Shown here piece after piece: positions 8,363 to 16,374 of a stretch of 64,000 nt of DNA. The first letter of the stretch is position 1, and each line of letters starts with the position of its first letter. This stretch comes from Desulfitibacter sp. BRH_c19 (GTDB lineage Bacteria; Bacillota; DSM-16504; Desulfitibacterales; Desulfitibacteraceae). Position numbers and translations under genes: made by a program. The notes beneath the pieces are model-generated. The model saw only the letters and a list, made by a program, of their open reading frames with translations. It had not been told where the DNA came from and searched no databases. The stretch spans positions 1 through 64,000 of the forward strand of contig LOER01000004.1 of assembly GCA_001515945.1 (NCBI GenBank), read 5' to 3'.

Positions 8363-10408
8363 ATGAAAAGAGAAGCATTAACCCAGAAATTATTGGTATT
8401 AGGGGTAGACGGGATGGATCCCAAAATAACCCAGAAGTTCTTAGCCGAAGGAATAATGCCAAACTTAAAAAAATTTATTGAAAAAGGTGCGGCAAGAGAA
8501 GATTTATCTCACTTAGGTGCCCTGCCAACGATTACACCTGCATGCTGGACGACTTTATCAACGGGTGCTTATCCAGGAACACACGGTATTACCTGCTTTT
8601 GGCGACAGTCACCAGAGAGCTTGGATGCTGTTGTATATAATATGGATTCCAGAAACTGTGAAGCTGAGCAATTATGGAATGTAACTACTGCAGCCGGCCT
8701 GAAAACATTAGTATGGCATTGGCCTGGTTCCGCTTGGCCTCCGACCAGTGACAACCCAAATTTAAACGTTATTGATGGAACACAGCCGGGTTCTGTTAAC
8801 ATGGGTGTGGCACAACTTGATTGGGAAAAAGTTATCGTTGCTAATGAGGAAATTACAGAATTAGAATATGCTCCTAAAGTAGAACGTCCTGCCGGTACTG
8901 GCTGCATGATTTCTGATCTGAGTGCTATTACTGAAGAAGAAGAACCAGCTACCGATATGATGGAATTATGGTATGGTGAAGCTGCCATGACAGGCAGTGA
9001 AATCCGTGAATATATCATGGGACCAGAAAATATGGAAATGGTCATTGAATCTATTCCTCATTATGATTTAGTCAATTCCCCGTTGAAAGATGCAGAAGGA
9101 TGGGCAGCTGCACCGGCAGACGCCAAAGAATTTACTATTTTAACATCGGATGGTATTGCAAGACGTCCCGCACTAATTTTAAAGAATGCTGATGGCATCT
9201 ATGACCACATAGCAATTTATAAAAACAAGAAGGCAGAGAAACCAATCGTAGTATTAGAAGTCGGGAAAATGGTTTCCGGTATTGTAGACGACATTAATAA
9301 AGATGGTGAATTAAAACCCGCATGTAGGTCCATGAAACTCCTGGAACTTTCTCCGGATGGTAGAAAACTGAAAATGTGGATCAGTAACGCACTAGATACT
9401 GGTCAGGATAAATTATTTCACCCCAAGGAATTGCTAAAAGATATTGTTGAACATGTTGGCCCAGTTCCGCCTGTTAGCTTGGTTGGGGGAGAAGATGCTT
9501 ACCTGGTTGAGAATGTTTATGAACCAGCCTGGGATTTGTACTGTCAATGGCAGGCAAAGGCTTTAAATCATTTAATTAAAAATCGTGAATACCAAGTAGT
9601 ATTCACTCATTTGCATAATGTTGACTGTGCAGGTCATATGTTTTGGCATTTAGCGAAAAATCTGGAGCGCTGGAGCTATACTGACCCTGAAGTTAATCAG
9701 AACTTTATCCGGAAGTTTTACATTCAGGCAGACAAATATCTGGGAGAATTCCTACATCTGTTAGATGAAGGATGGACCATCATGATTGTAGCTGACCATG
9801 GTTTACTGGTAGGGGAAGAATTCCCACCACAAATTGGTGAATATGGCGGCATGAATGTACAGGTAATGGAGGAACTCGGTTATACCGTTATGAAAAAGGA
9901 TGAAAACGGTAAGACTTTGAAAGAAGTAGATTGGGAAAAGACAACCGCTGTCCAGACCCGAAGTAACTATATTTATATTAACTTAAAGGGTCGTGATGCC
10001 CATGGCATTGTTGACCCGGCGGACAAATATGAACTGGAAAGAAAAATTATGTCTGACCTGTACTCTTATAGATATAAAGGACAGCGTGTTATCGGGCTTG
10101 CTATGCGGAATAAAGACGCTGTTGTATTAGGAACAAACGGTCCGCAGTGTGGTGATATCTTCTTTACTGTAGATGAGGGATATAACCGTTTACATGGTGA
10201 TGGGTTAGCTACTGTAGAGGGTGCTTTCGATACTTCTGTTTCCCCAATTTTTCTAGCAGCAGGGAGTGGAATTAAAGAAAACTTTACAACAGCTAGAACC
10301 ATTAGACAAGTTGATATTACACCAACTATTGCAACATTATTAGGTGTAAGAATGCCTGCCCACTGCGAAGGTGCACCAATCTATCAGATTTTAACCGAAG
10401 AATTCTAA
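8363..10408 (+). CDS. Alkaline phosphatase superfamily protein (type I phosphodiesterase/nucleotide pyrophosphatase-like)
   Basis: A 681-residue cytosolic hydrolase of the two-metal alkaline phosphatase superfamily. Visible metal-site and nucleophile motifs are GVDGMD (residues 14-19), PTITPACWTTLSTG (about 55-68, Thr nucleophile expected), FTHLHNVDCAGH, MIVADHG and a late LHGDG. It has no signal peptide. A long insert (about residues 130-360) separates the first motif group from the rest, making it longer than typical phosphodiesterases. The family cleaves phosphate mono- or diesters or phosphonates; the substrate is not evident. It has its own sigma-54 promoter, like the BCCT and MttB genes nearby. 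Release of an amine from a phospho-ester is therefore possible but speculative. Confidence 0.8.
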   Translation: MKREALTQKLLVLGVDGMDPKITQKFLAEGIMPNLKKFIEKGAAREDLSHLGALPTITPACWTTLSTGAYPGTHGITCFWRQSPESLDAVVYNMDSRNCEAEQLWNVTTAAGLKTLVWHWPGSAWPPTSDNPNLNVIDGTQPGSVNMGVAQLDWEKVIVANEEITELEYAPKVERPAGTGCMISDLSAITEEEEPATDMMELWYGEAAMTGSEIREYIMGPENMEMVIESIPHYDLVNSPLKDAEGWAAAPADAKEFTILTSDGIARRPALILKNADGIYDHIAIYKNKKAEKPIVVLEVGKMVSGIVDDINKDGELKPACRSMKLLELSPDGRKLKMWISNALDTGQDKLFHPKELLKDIVEHVGPVPPVSLVGGEDAYLVENVYEPAWDLYCQWQAKALNHLIKNREYQVVFTHLHNVDCAGHMFWHLAKNLERWSYTDPEVNQNFIRKFYIQADKYLGEFLHLLDEGWTIMIVADHGLLVGEEFPPQIGEYGGMNVQVMEELGYTVMKKDENGKTLKEVDWEKTTAVQTRSNYIYINLKGRDAHGIVDPADKYELERKIMSDLYSYRYKGQRVIGLAMRNKDAVVLGTNGPQCGDIFFTVDEGYNRLHGDGLATVEGAFDTSVSPIFLAAGSGIKENFTTARTIRQVDITPTIATLLGVRMPAHCEGAPIYQILTEEF

Positions 10409-10413
10409 TATAA

Positions 10414-10466
10414 AAAAGGCAGGCTTATTCACATAAAATTGACTTCATGAAATAGCCTGCCTTTAG
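10414..10466 (+). terminator. Terminator after the phosphodiesterase gene
   Basis: AAAGGCAGGCT pairs with AGCCTGCCTTT across a loop of about 27 bases, followed by a T-rich stretch. Confidence 0.75.
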
Positions 10467-10652
10467 CCTTTATTCTATTATTCATGAAACGGAAATTCTT
10501 TTAAGACATCTTGGAGAGATTGGACAAAACTTCTAATTATTCTGCAGATCCTTAATTGCTTGGAAAGACGTAATTTTATTTGGGCAAATACGACAGGGAG
10601 GAGAAATTTGAATGCTTGCTTCCTGTAATTCAATTTTAAAGGAGTGGAAAAT

Positions 10653-10979
10653 ATGCTCTTAGAACAATTAAATGCAAATAGTTTTGAAAAAATTATCTAT
10701 GATAATGAGGACTCCTGTCTTGTTATGTTCTCAAGAAAAGACTGTCACGTTTGTAAAGATGTCGTTCCTATTTTGGAGGAGCTTCAACCGCAATACCAAG
10801 ACAGGTTTGGATTCTATTACGTGGATGTAGAAGAAGAAAAAAACTTGTTCCAAAGATTCTCTTTAAAAGGAGTTCCTCAGATTCTTTTCTTTAAGGATGG
10901 CGAATATCGAGCAAAACTTGCAGGTGCTGTTGACGAAGACAAAGTTATGGATAAGATTGAGGAAGTTTTAGAATCGTAA
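10653..10979 (+). CDS. Thioredoxin-family protein
   Basis: A 108-residue thioredoxin fold protein with the redox motif CHVC in the MFSRKDCHVCKDV segment, the cis-proline loop GVPQILFF and the usual C-terminal helix. The motif differs from CGPC of classical thioredoxin, so the partner may be specialised. ATG 10653 has AAGGAG 8 bases upstream; an in-frame GTG at 10644 overlaps that site and is rejected. It is followed 39 bases later by a thioredoxin-reductase-like gene and the two are probably one operon. It may reduce a client connected with the amine pathway, but nothing in the sequence fixes this. Confidence 0.9.
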   Translation: MLLEQLNANSFEKIIYDNEDSCLVMFSRKDCHVCKDVVPILEELQPQYQDRFGFYYVDVEEEKNLFQRFSLKGVPQILFFKDGEYRAKLAGAVDEDKVMDKIEEVLES

Positions 10980-11018
10980 TGATTAAAACATTCTACAGAG
11001 AGGGAGTAATTTAGGAAA

Positions 11019-12233
11019 ATGGGAGATGTGACGTACGATTTAATCATAATCGGTGGGGGTCCCGCAGGACTCACGGCAGCTATTTATGGGGGAAGAGCGA
11101 AGCTGAGAACTTTGGTTATCAACAAAGGAACGGTTGGCGGTTTGGTCAATACTACACGAGAGATCGCCAATTATCCAGGCTATAGCCAAATTAGTGGACC
11201 CGATCTTATGAAAGACTTTAAAAAGCATGCCGAGTCTGTTGGCGTTGAATTTTTACGAGATGAAGTTGTGAGTGCTGATTTTGCTAAAGAAGACAAAATT
11301 ATCTCTACCAAAAAAAAGAAAGAATACACAGCCAAGGCGGTTATCATTGCTTGTGGTAGTGAGCCGAGACTATTAAATATTCCTGGTGAAAAGCGGCTTC
11401 AGGGAAGTGGGGTTGCGTATTGTGCAACCTGTGATGCCGAGTTTTTTGAAGGAGAAGATGTTGTTATCGTTGGCAGCGGGGATCAAGCCATCGAAGAAGG
11501 CATGTACATTACCAAGTTCGCTCGCAAAGTCACAGTGATTGTACTTCATGATGAAGGCGTTCTCGATTGCAATAAAGTGAGTGCGGAAAGGGCCTTCCAA
11601 AATGAAAAGATGGAGTTTATATGGAACTCCACGATTGAAGAAGTCCTGGGTGAGGATAATGTCGAGGGGGTTAAAATCAAGAACTTAAAAACGGGCCGTT
11701 CAAGCAGACTTGCTTGCCAGGGTGTTTTTTTCTTTGTTGGGATGATTCCTTCAACTCATTTCCTTAAGGAAAGTGGCATTGTGATGGACAGAGGCTATAT
11801 TCCCGTTAATGAATTGATGGAAACGAATCTCGAAGGGGTATATGCGGTCGGAGACAATCGGGTTAAATATTTACGGCAAGTGGTTTCAGCTGCTGGGGAT
11901 GGGGCAACAGCCGCAGTCGCTGCCGAGCGCTATATTGAGGAACTCAATGCATTTAGTACGAGTGTTCTGAAAAGCGATAAAAAAGTTCTCTTGCTTTTCT
12001 TTAATGCCTTAGATAATCAAAGCTTGGAGTTTAGCACTTTATTAGAAGAGGCAAATCAAGAACTAGCGGAACGCCGCAAAGTGGTTAAAATCGATATGGC
12101 TACTAAGAAAAAACTTGCCCAAAAGTATGATGTCAAAATCGTGCCATCAGTTGTTGTATTAGACAGAGGGCAAGAGATCAAGCGATTGGACTATTCGATG
12201 GATAAAGAAAAACTAAAAGCTCAATTAAGATAA
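11019..12233 (+). CDS. Thioredoxin reductase-like flavoprotein with C-terminal thioredoxin-like domain
   Basis: Residues 1-310 are a TrxB-type FAD enzyme: FAD-binding IIGGGPAGLTAA, the redox pair CATC (135-138), the nucleotide-binding GSGDQAIEEG and the late YAVGD. The NAD(P) loop GSGDQA departs from the usual GGGNSA, and the HRR-type NADPH residues are not evident (VTVIVLHDE instead). The electron donor may therefore not be NADPH. Residues ~325-404 are an extra thioredoxin-like domain (VLLLFFNALDN, then IVPSVVVLD) that lacks a CxxC pair. Base use is richer in G and C than in flanking genes, suggesting a different history. The start has GAGGGAGTAA upstream and pairs with the adjacent thioredoxin gene. 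Confidence 0.85.
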   Translation: MGDVTYDLIIIGGGPAGLTAAIYGGRAKLRTLVINKGTVGGLVNTTREIANYPGYSQISGPDLMKDFKKHAESVGVEFLRDEVVSADFAKEDKIISTKKKKEYTAKAVIIACGSEPRLLNIPGEKRLQGSGVAYCATCDAEFFEGEDVVIVGSGDQAIEEGMYITKFARKVTVIVLHDEGVLDCNKVSAERAFQNEKMEFIWNSTIEEVLGEDNVEGVKIKNLKTGRSSRLACQGVFFFVGMIPSTHFLKESGIVMDRGYIPVNELMETNLEGVYAVGDNRVKYLRQVVSAAGDGATAAVAAERYIEELNAFSTSVLKSDKKVLLLFFNALDNQSLEFSTLLEEANQELAERRKVVKIDMATKKKLAQKYDVKIVPSVVVLDRGQEIKRLDYSMDKEKLKAQLR

Positions 12234-12253
12234 GACAAATCAGTAAAGTAAAG

Positions 12254-12383
12254 AGAGGAGGGGCGCTTTAGACTCAGAGGGATACCACAATTGTTGATGT
12301 TTAATAATGGTGAGGTTAAAGGACGTATTGGTGGACTTCGTTCAAAGGAAGAGGTAGCAGAATTAATTGATGGGTTATTATAA
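12254..12383 (+). pseudogene. Thioredoxin C-terminal remnant
   Basis: Directly after the reductase gene one frame reads LRGIPQLLMFNNGEVKGRIG, then a SKEEVAELIDG helix and a stop at 12381-12383. This is the last third of a thioredoxin (cis-Pro loop, central strand, final helix). No start codon or CxxC part precedes it in frame; a stop lies just upstream. It appears to be the stump of a second thioredoxin gene. Confidence 0.6.
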
Positions 12384-12508
12384 AAACAGCTGCAGGTCAC
12401 TAAGCTATTCATAGCAATAATGTGGCCTACAGCATATACCTAAAAAAGAGATGAGTCTATTTGACTGGTTTTTCTAAAAACAAATGACAATCTTATAAAG
12501 ATTTTCGG

Positions 12509-12553
12509 TTTCTGAATACTTATTTCCATTGGAAACATTAGTGTATTCAGAAA
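12509..12553. promoter_or_regulatory. Perfect inverted repeat upstream of the BCCT promoter (possible activator site)
   Basis: TTTCTGAATAC (12509-12519) and GTATTCAGAAA (12543-12553) are exact reverse complements, and a smaller TTCC-ATT-GGAA palindrome sits between them. The element lies just upstream of the -24 box at 12565, so it is a good candidate binding site for one of the sigma-54 activators. Confidence 0.5.
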
Positions 12554-12564
12554 ATATTAATAAC

Positions 12565-12580
12565 TGGCACAATGTTTGCA
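12565..12580 (+). promoter_or_regulatory. Sigma-54 promoter (-24/-12)
   Basis: TGGCACAATGTTTGCA is an exact match to TGGCAC-N5-TTGCW. It lies about 90 bases before the BCCT transporter start. Confidence 0.85.
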
Positions 12581-12669
12581 ATACTTGAAATTATTACTAA
12601 AGGTAGAGGGTGGTGATGCCATGATATAATGAAAAAGTATTATATATACTGTATTATTAAATAAGGGAA

Positions 12670-14379
12670 ATGAAGGGAAATGAACATGCAGAAGGGGTTT
12701 TTAATAGAGCTTTCATACTATACAAACCTGGGAGCTCAAATTACAAGAGAGGTTGGGAAAAAACGGTGGATAAATCTAAGCTGAGTCAATATGCAAAAAT
12801 TAATCCTATAGTTTTTTATGGTGGCGTAATCTTTTGTGTTATTTTCTATGGACCTATGTTGGTTCTTCGTGAGCAGTTGCAACCACTTGGGGCACAAGTT
12901 CTAAGAGCAGTAACGTATAGTTTCGATTGGTTATGGTTATTGTTAGCTTTTGGGTGTTTTATATTCTTAGTATGGCTAGCCTTTGGCCGATATGGCAATG
13001 TAAAGTTGGGTGGGCCAGATGATAGTCCGGAATTTTCAAGATTTAGTTGGTTATCAATGCTTTTTACAGGTGGGGTCGGAGCAGGCCTTGTTTACTGGTC
13101 CATGGCTGAACCGATTTTCTATCTTAAGTGGCCTCCATTTTGGGGCGAAGCTTTTTCGGCTCAAGCTGCTCAATTTGCTATTGCCTATGGAGTATTTCAT
13201 TGGGGTGTTTTAGCTTGGGGTCTATTTACTCCTGGAGCAATTGCATTTGCTTATATGATATATGTGAGGAAGAAGCCATATTTCTATCCCAGTTACGCAT
13301 GTAGGGGAGTATTAGGGAATGTAGTTGACGGTTGGGTTGGAACTGCAATTAATTTGTTTGTTATTGTTGGACTAGTTGGTGGTTTGGGAACAACCATGGG
13401 CGTAGTTATTCCTATGATTTCAGAGGTAATTGCTCATATGATAGGTGTTGAAAATACCTTGATGGTTAAAAGTGGCACAGCAGTTTTATTGTCTGTAATC
13501 TTTGGATATAGTGCATATTCAGGTTTGCGTGGTGGAATTAAGAAATTATCAGAGCTAAATAGTTGGCTGTGCTTTGGATTGTTGGGCTTTGTATTAATAG
13601 CAGGCCCCACACTTTGGATGTTGTCATTTTATGTTGATAGCATAGGAGTTTTACTGGATAATTTCTTGCGTATGAGTTTATATACTGACCCAATAACCAA
13701 GTCTGGATTTCCTCAAGACTGGACAGTATTTTATTGGGCGTGGTGGGTTGCATGGGCAATATACTTTGGATTATTCATTGCTAGGATTTCAAAGGGACGT
13801 ACAATTAAAGATGTTATCTTGAATATGGCTTTTACAACAACTTTGGGATGTTCTATATTCTTCTTGGTGTTTGGAGGGTACGCAGTAGATCTTCAACTTA
13901 ACCAAGGGTTAGAACTTGATGCAGTTTTGGCTGCATCAGGTGGTGGAGCTATGATAGTGGCTGTATTGGAAAGCTTACCGTTTAGTGGTATAGTAATACC
14001 ATTTTTCGTCTTAGTAATGCTAATCTTCCAAGCGACTACCATAGACTCAAATGCATATACCATTGCAATGATTTCCTGTAATGAGATTAAATACAACCAG
14101 GAGCCTCCACGTTGGGCAAGACTATTCTGGTGCTTCCTGCTTTGTGTTATTGGAATTGCTATAATGTCGGTTGGCGGACTTCAGATTGTACAACTCTCTT
14201 CAGTGGCAACTAGTGTACCTATTGTGTTTATTATAGTTATCCTAATGCTATCCGTAATGAAATGGCTTAAGGAAGATTTTGGAGATGCTGTTGGACCTAA
14301 GATACTTACAATAGATTATACTGAAAGTAAAAATGCTCCAAAGACAGTTATCGATGATAAAATTACTAAAAATATATAA
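12670..14379 (+). CDS. BCCT-family betaine/carnitine/choline transporter
   Basis: A 569-residue membrane protein with about 12 spans. It has the BCCT core TGGVGAGLVYWSMAEP in the glycine-rich third/fourth-span region and the aromatic signature YWAWWVAWAIYFGLFIARIS later. The family takes up trimethylammonium compounds such as glycine betaine, choline and carnitine by Na+ or H+ symport, or by exchange. The ATG at 12670 has only a close AAGGGA; a downstream GTG within the first 40 codons cannot be excluded. It has its own sigma-54 promoter, and the Pyl-containing MttB gene follows. It is the probable entry route for the amine or its precursor. Confidence 0.93.
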   Translation: MKGNEHAEGVFNRAFILYKPGSSNYKRGWEKTVDKSKLSQYAKINPIVFYGGVIFCVIFYGPMLVLREQLQPLGAQVLRAVTYSFDWLWLLLAFGCFIFLVWLAFGRYGNVKLGGPDDSPEFSRFSWLSMLFTGGVGAGLVYWSMAEPIFYLKWPPFWGEAFSAQAAQFAIAYGVFHWGVLAWGLFTPGAIAFAYMIYVRKKPYFYPSYACRGVLGNVVDGWVGTAINLFVIVGLVGGLGTTMGVVIPMISEVIAHMIGVENTLMVKSGTAVLLSVIFGYSAYSGLRGGIKKLSELNSWLCFGLLGFVLIAGPTLWMLSFYVDSIGVLLDNFLRMSLYTDPITKSGFPQDWTVFYWAWWVAWAIYFGLFIARISKGRTIKDVILNMAFTTTLGCSIFFLVFGGYAVDLQLNQGLELDAVLAASGGGAMIVAVLESLPFSGIVIPFFVLVMLIFQATTIDSNAYTIAMISCNEIKYNQEPPRWARLFWCFLLCVIGIAIMSVGGLQIVQLSSVATSVPIVFIIVILMLSVMKWLKEDFGDAVGPKILTIDYTESKNAPKTVIDDKITKNI

Positions 14380-14401
14380 AATACAATAATTTGGGCATGT
14401 T

Positions 14402-14448
14402 AAGCAGGCATTGGAAAAGAAGGAATTTACTCCTATGCCTGCTTTTTA
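14402..14448 (+). terminator. Terminator after the BCCT gene
   Basis: AAGCAGGCAT pairs with ATGCCTGCTT and is followed by a T run. Confidence 0.75.
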
Positions 14449-14519
14449 TATTGGTAAGTTCAAACCTTGGCTTAAGTCACATATACTCAAAAACAAGTTA
14501 AAAAAACTTATTTCCATGA

Positions 14520-14657
14520 TTAATAAAGGGCTTTTCCAAGCTTAAAGAACCTTATGAGTATCAAAAAACGATTAAAACTATTGTAAATAAAGAAATCCAT
14601 GAAAATCTACAACAAACTGGTATGGAATTTGCAAAATACAATTACCATGAAGTATGA
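14520..14657 (+). other. Short open frame without a start, possible gene remnant
   Basis: In the 370-base gap before the Pyl-type MttB gene, 45 codons stay open after a TGA, reading KLKEPYEYQKTIKTIVNKEI and on to a TGA at 14655. No start codon or ribosome site was found, and I do not recognise the protein. It may be the tail of a lost gene or chance. The candidate sigma-54 site at 14618 lies inside it. Confidence 0.25.
14618..14633 (+). promoter_or_regulatory. Candidate sigma-54 promoter (-24/-12)
   Basis: TGGTATGGAATTTGCA keeps GG and GC at the right 10-base spacing, with TTTGCA at -12, but has TAT instead of CAC at -24. It lies about 115 bases before the TTG start of the MttB gene at 14750. 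Weaker than the other sites. Confidence 0.55.
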
Positions 14658-14749
14658 TAAGGATTTCAATGAAGGAGGCAGAAAGGATAAGCTAAATTAA
14701 TACTAACCGTTATGTAATATCCAAATCTAAAGATAAGGAGGAGATTTAT

Positions 14750-16228
14750 TTGGCTAGAAAGTTTTACGCTGCTTCAGATTTTATTAGTGGTTTTGGATTA
14801 AAAATGTTTTCAGAGGATGAACTCTATTCCATCCACTTAGCGACTCTTGAAGTTTTACAGAAATCAGGTATAAAAGTTGAAAGCGAGGAAGCATTAGAAA
14901 TATTTCAAGCTGGAGGAGCATTCGTTGATAAGAATACTCGTATAGTGCAGTTTCCCCCGTACCTTGTGGAGGATGCTATTCATTCAGCACCTAGCAAGAT
15001 AGTTTTAGCTGGAAGAAACCCCAAGCATGATGTGGTAATTGAAGATAAGAGAGTTCATTTCACCAATTTCGGTGAAGGAATTATGGTAATTGACCCATTT
15101 ACCGGGGAATACCGAAAATCAATTAAACAAGATACGGCAAATGCTGCTTTAATGTGTGATGCTCTTGATGAGGTGGACATTTGCTTAAGAGCAGTAGCGG
15201 CCCATGATGTTTCCGCAAAGGTTCATCCATTACATGAGTTAGAGGCTTGCTTTAAAAATACAACAAAACACATTTTCACAGGCGGCATTAGTGGTAGACA
15301 AGCTGAAATACTATTTGATATGGCAGCAACAGTTGTTGGAGGAAAAGATAAACTAAGAGAACGCCCTATCCTTTCAATTAATGTTTGCCCTACTAGCCCA
15401 TTACAGCTTACTAGCCATTGTACTGAAGCAATAATCAAATGTGCAGAATATGGAATTGCCTGTAATATTCTTTCGATGGCAATGGCAGGTGGATCCGCGC
15501 CTGTAACTCTAGGTGGTACTTTGGTTATGCATAATGCAGAAGTCTTAGCTGGTGTAGTTTTAAGTCAGTTAACACGTAAAGGGTCACCTGTTATTTATGG
15601 AAGCTCCACTACAATAATGGATCTCAGGACCACAACAGCACCTGTTGGTGCCCCTGAATTAGGCATGATAAATGCAGCTGTAGCAAGGTTGGCTCAATAC
15701 TATCTATTGCCAAGTTGGGTAGCTGGCGGATAGGCTGATAGTAAAGTTCCTGATGCTCAATCTGCTCATGAAAAAACTATGTCTACTCTGTTAACTGCAT
15801 TGGCAGGTGCCAATATTATCTACGGAGTTGGAATGCTAGAACTCGGAATTACCTTTAGCTTTGAGCAGTTTGTAATGGATAACGATATAATTAAAATGGT
15901 AAATAAGGTTGTGCAGGGTATAGATATCAATGATGAAACTCTAGCTGTAGATGTCATTAAGCAGGTAGGTGCCGGCGGAGACTTCTTAATGCAAGAGCAT
16001 ACCATGAAGCATATGAGAACTGCACAGTCTAGTCCGAAATTAATGAATCGCAAAATGAAGCATTCTTGGGTAGAAACTGGTTCTAAGAATCTAACTGAGG
16101 TAGCCCGTGAAGAAGCTATTAATATTCTGGAAAATCATAAACCAGAGCCACTTATGGCAGATATAGCCTCAAAATTAGCAGATATTATTGAAGCAGCCGA
16201 AGAAGAATTTGGCGTTAATAAAAAATAG
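14750..16228 (+). CDS. mttB: Trimethylamine methyltransferase MttB, pyrrolysine-containing (in-frame amber codon)
   Basis: MttB moves a methyl group from trimethylamine to its cognate corrinoid protein, using pyrrolysine encoded by UAG. This frame starts at TTG 14750 after a strong AAGGAGGAG and runs to a TAG at 15731-15733 (codon 328). It then continues in the same frame without gap to TAA at 16228, giving 492 residues, the normal MttB length. Around the TAG the protein reads WVAGG-[TAG]-ADSKVPDAQ. In four paralogues in the window the same column holds Met, Val, Thr or Val inside (T/S)G(G)x-(S/T)(D/E)(S/A)K. Sequence is well conserved on both sides and no frame shift is needed, so UAG is read through rather than being a mutation. 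The reading needs tRNA-Pyl and PylS, which are not in the window. No corrinoid protein gene is adjacent. Confidence 0.93.
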
Positions 16229-16245
16229 TTTAGCTTTAACGTTGT

Positions 16246-16280
16246 AATAAGCTCTCCGTATGTGGGAGCTTATTATTTTA
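16246..16280 (+). terminator. Terminator after the Pyl-type mttB
   Basis: AATAAGCTC pairs exactly with GAGCTTATT and is followed by TTTTA. Confidence 0.65.
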
Positions 16281-16292
16281 TATAGACTTGTT

Positions 16293-16338
16293 GTTCAATA
16301 AATTAACAATATATTGAACGTTATAAATCTGATATAAT
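16293..16338 (+). promoter_or_regulatory. Inverted repeat and -10 box before the sigma-54 activator gene
   Basis: GTTCAATA (16293-16300) and TATTGAAC (16312-16319) form an exact inverted repeat with an 11-base spacer. TATAAT (16333-16338) follows as a likely -10 box of a housekeeping promoter. The repeat may be an autoregulatory operator. Confidence 0.4.
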
Positions 16339-16374
16339 AAAGATATTATTAAGAAGATGGTATGGTGATCTGAC

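Noticed and set aside
8569-9045. Minus-strand open frame inside the phosphodiesterase gene
   Set aside because: It is the shadow of a strongly conserved gene, has no ribosome site, and gives a Ser-rich sequence without family signs. Similar antisense frames elsewhere (for example 3395-3697 and 54189-54620) were left out for the same reason.
10612-10662. 16-codon frame with GGGAGGAG upstream, overlapping the thioredoxin start
   Set aside because: It could be a leader peptide, but it is very short and contains the thioredoxin ribosome site. Chance or a relic is as likely.
15731-15778. Nonsense mutation or split gene at the MttB amber codon
   Set aside because: Both halves are in the same frame, well conserved, and the stop sits exactly at the pyrrolysine column. 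A random mutation there, with no other decay, is unlikely.
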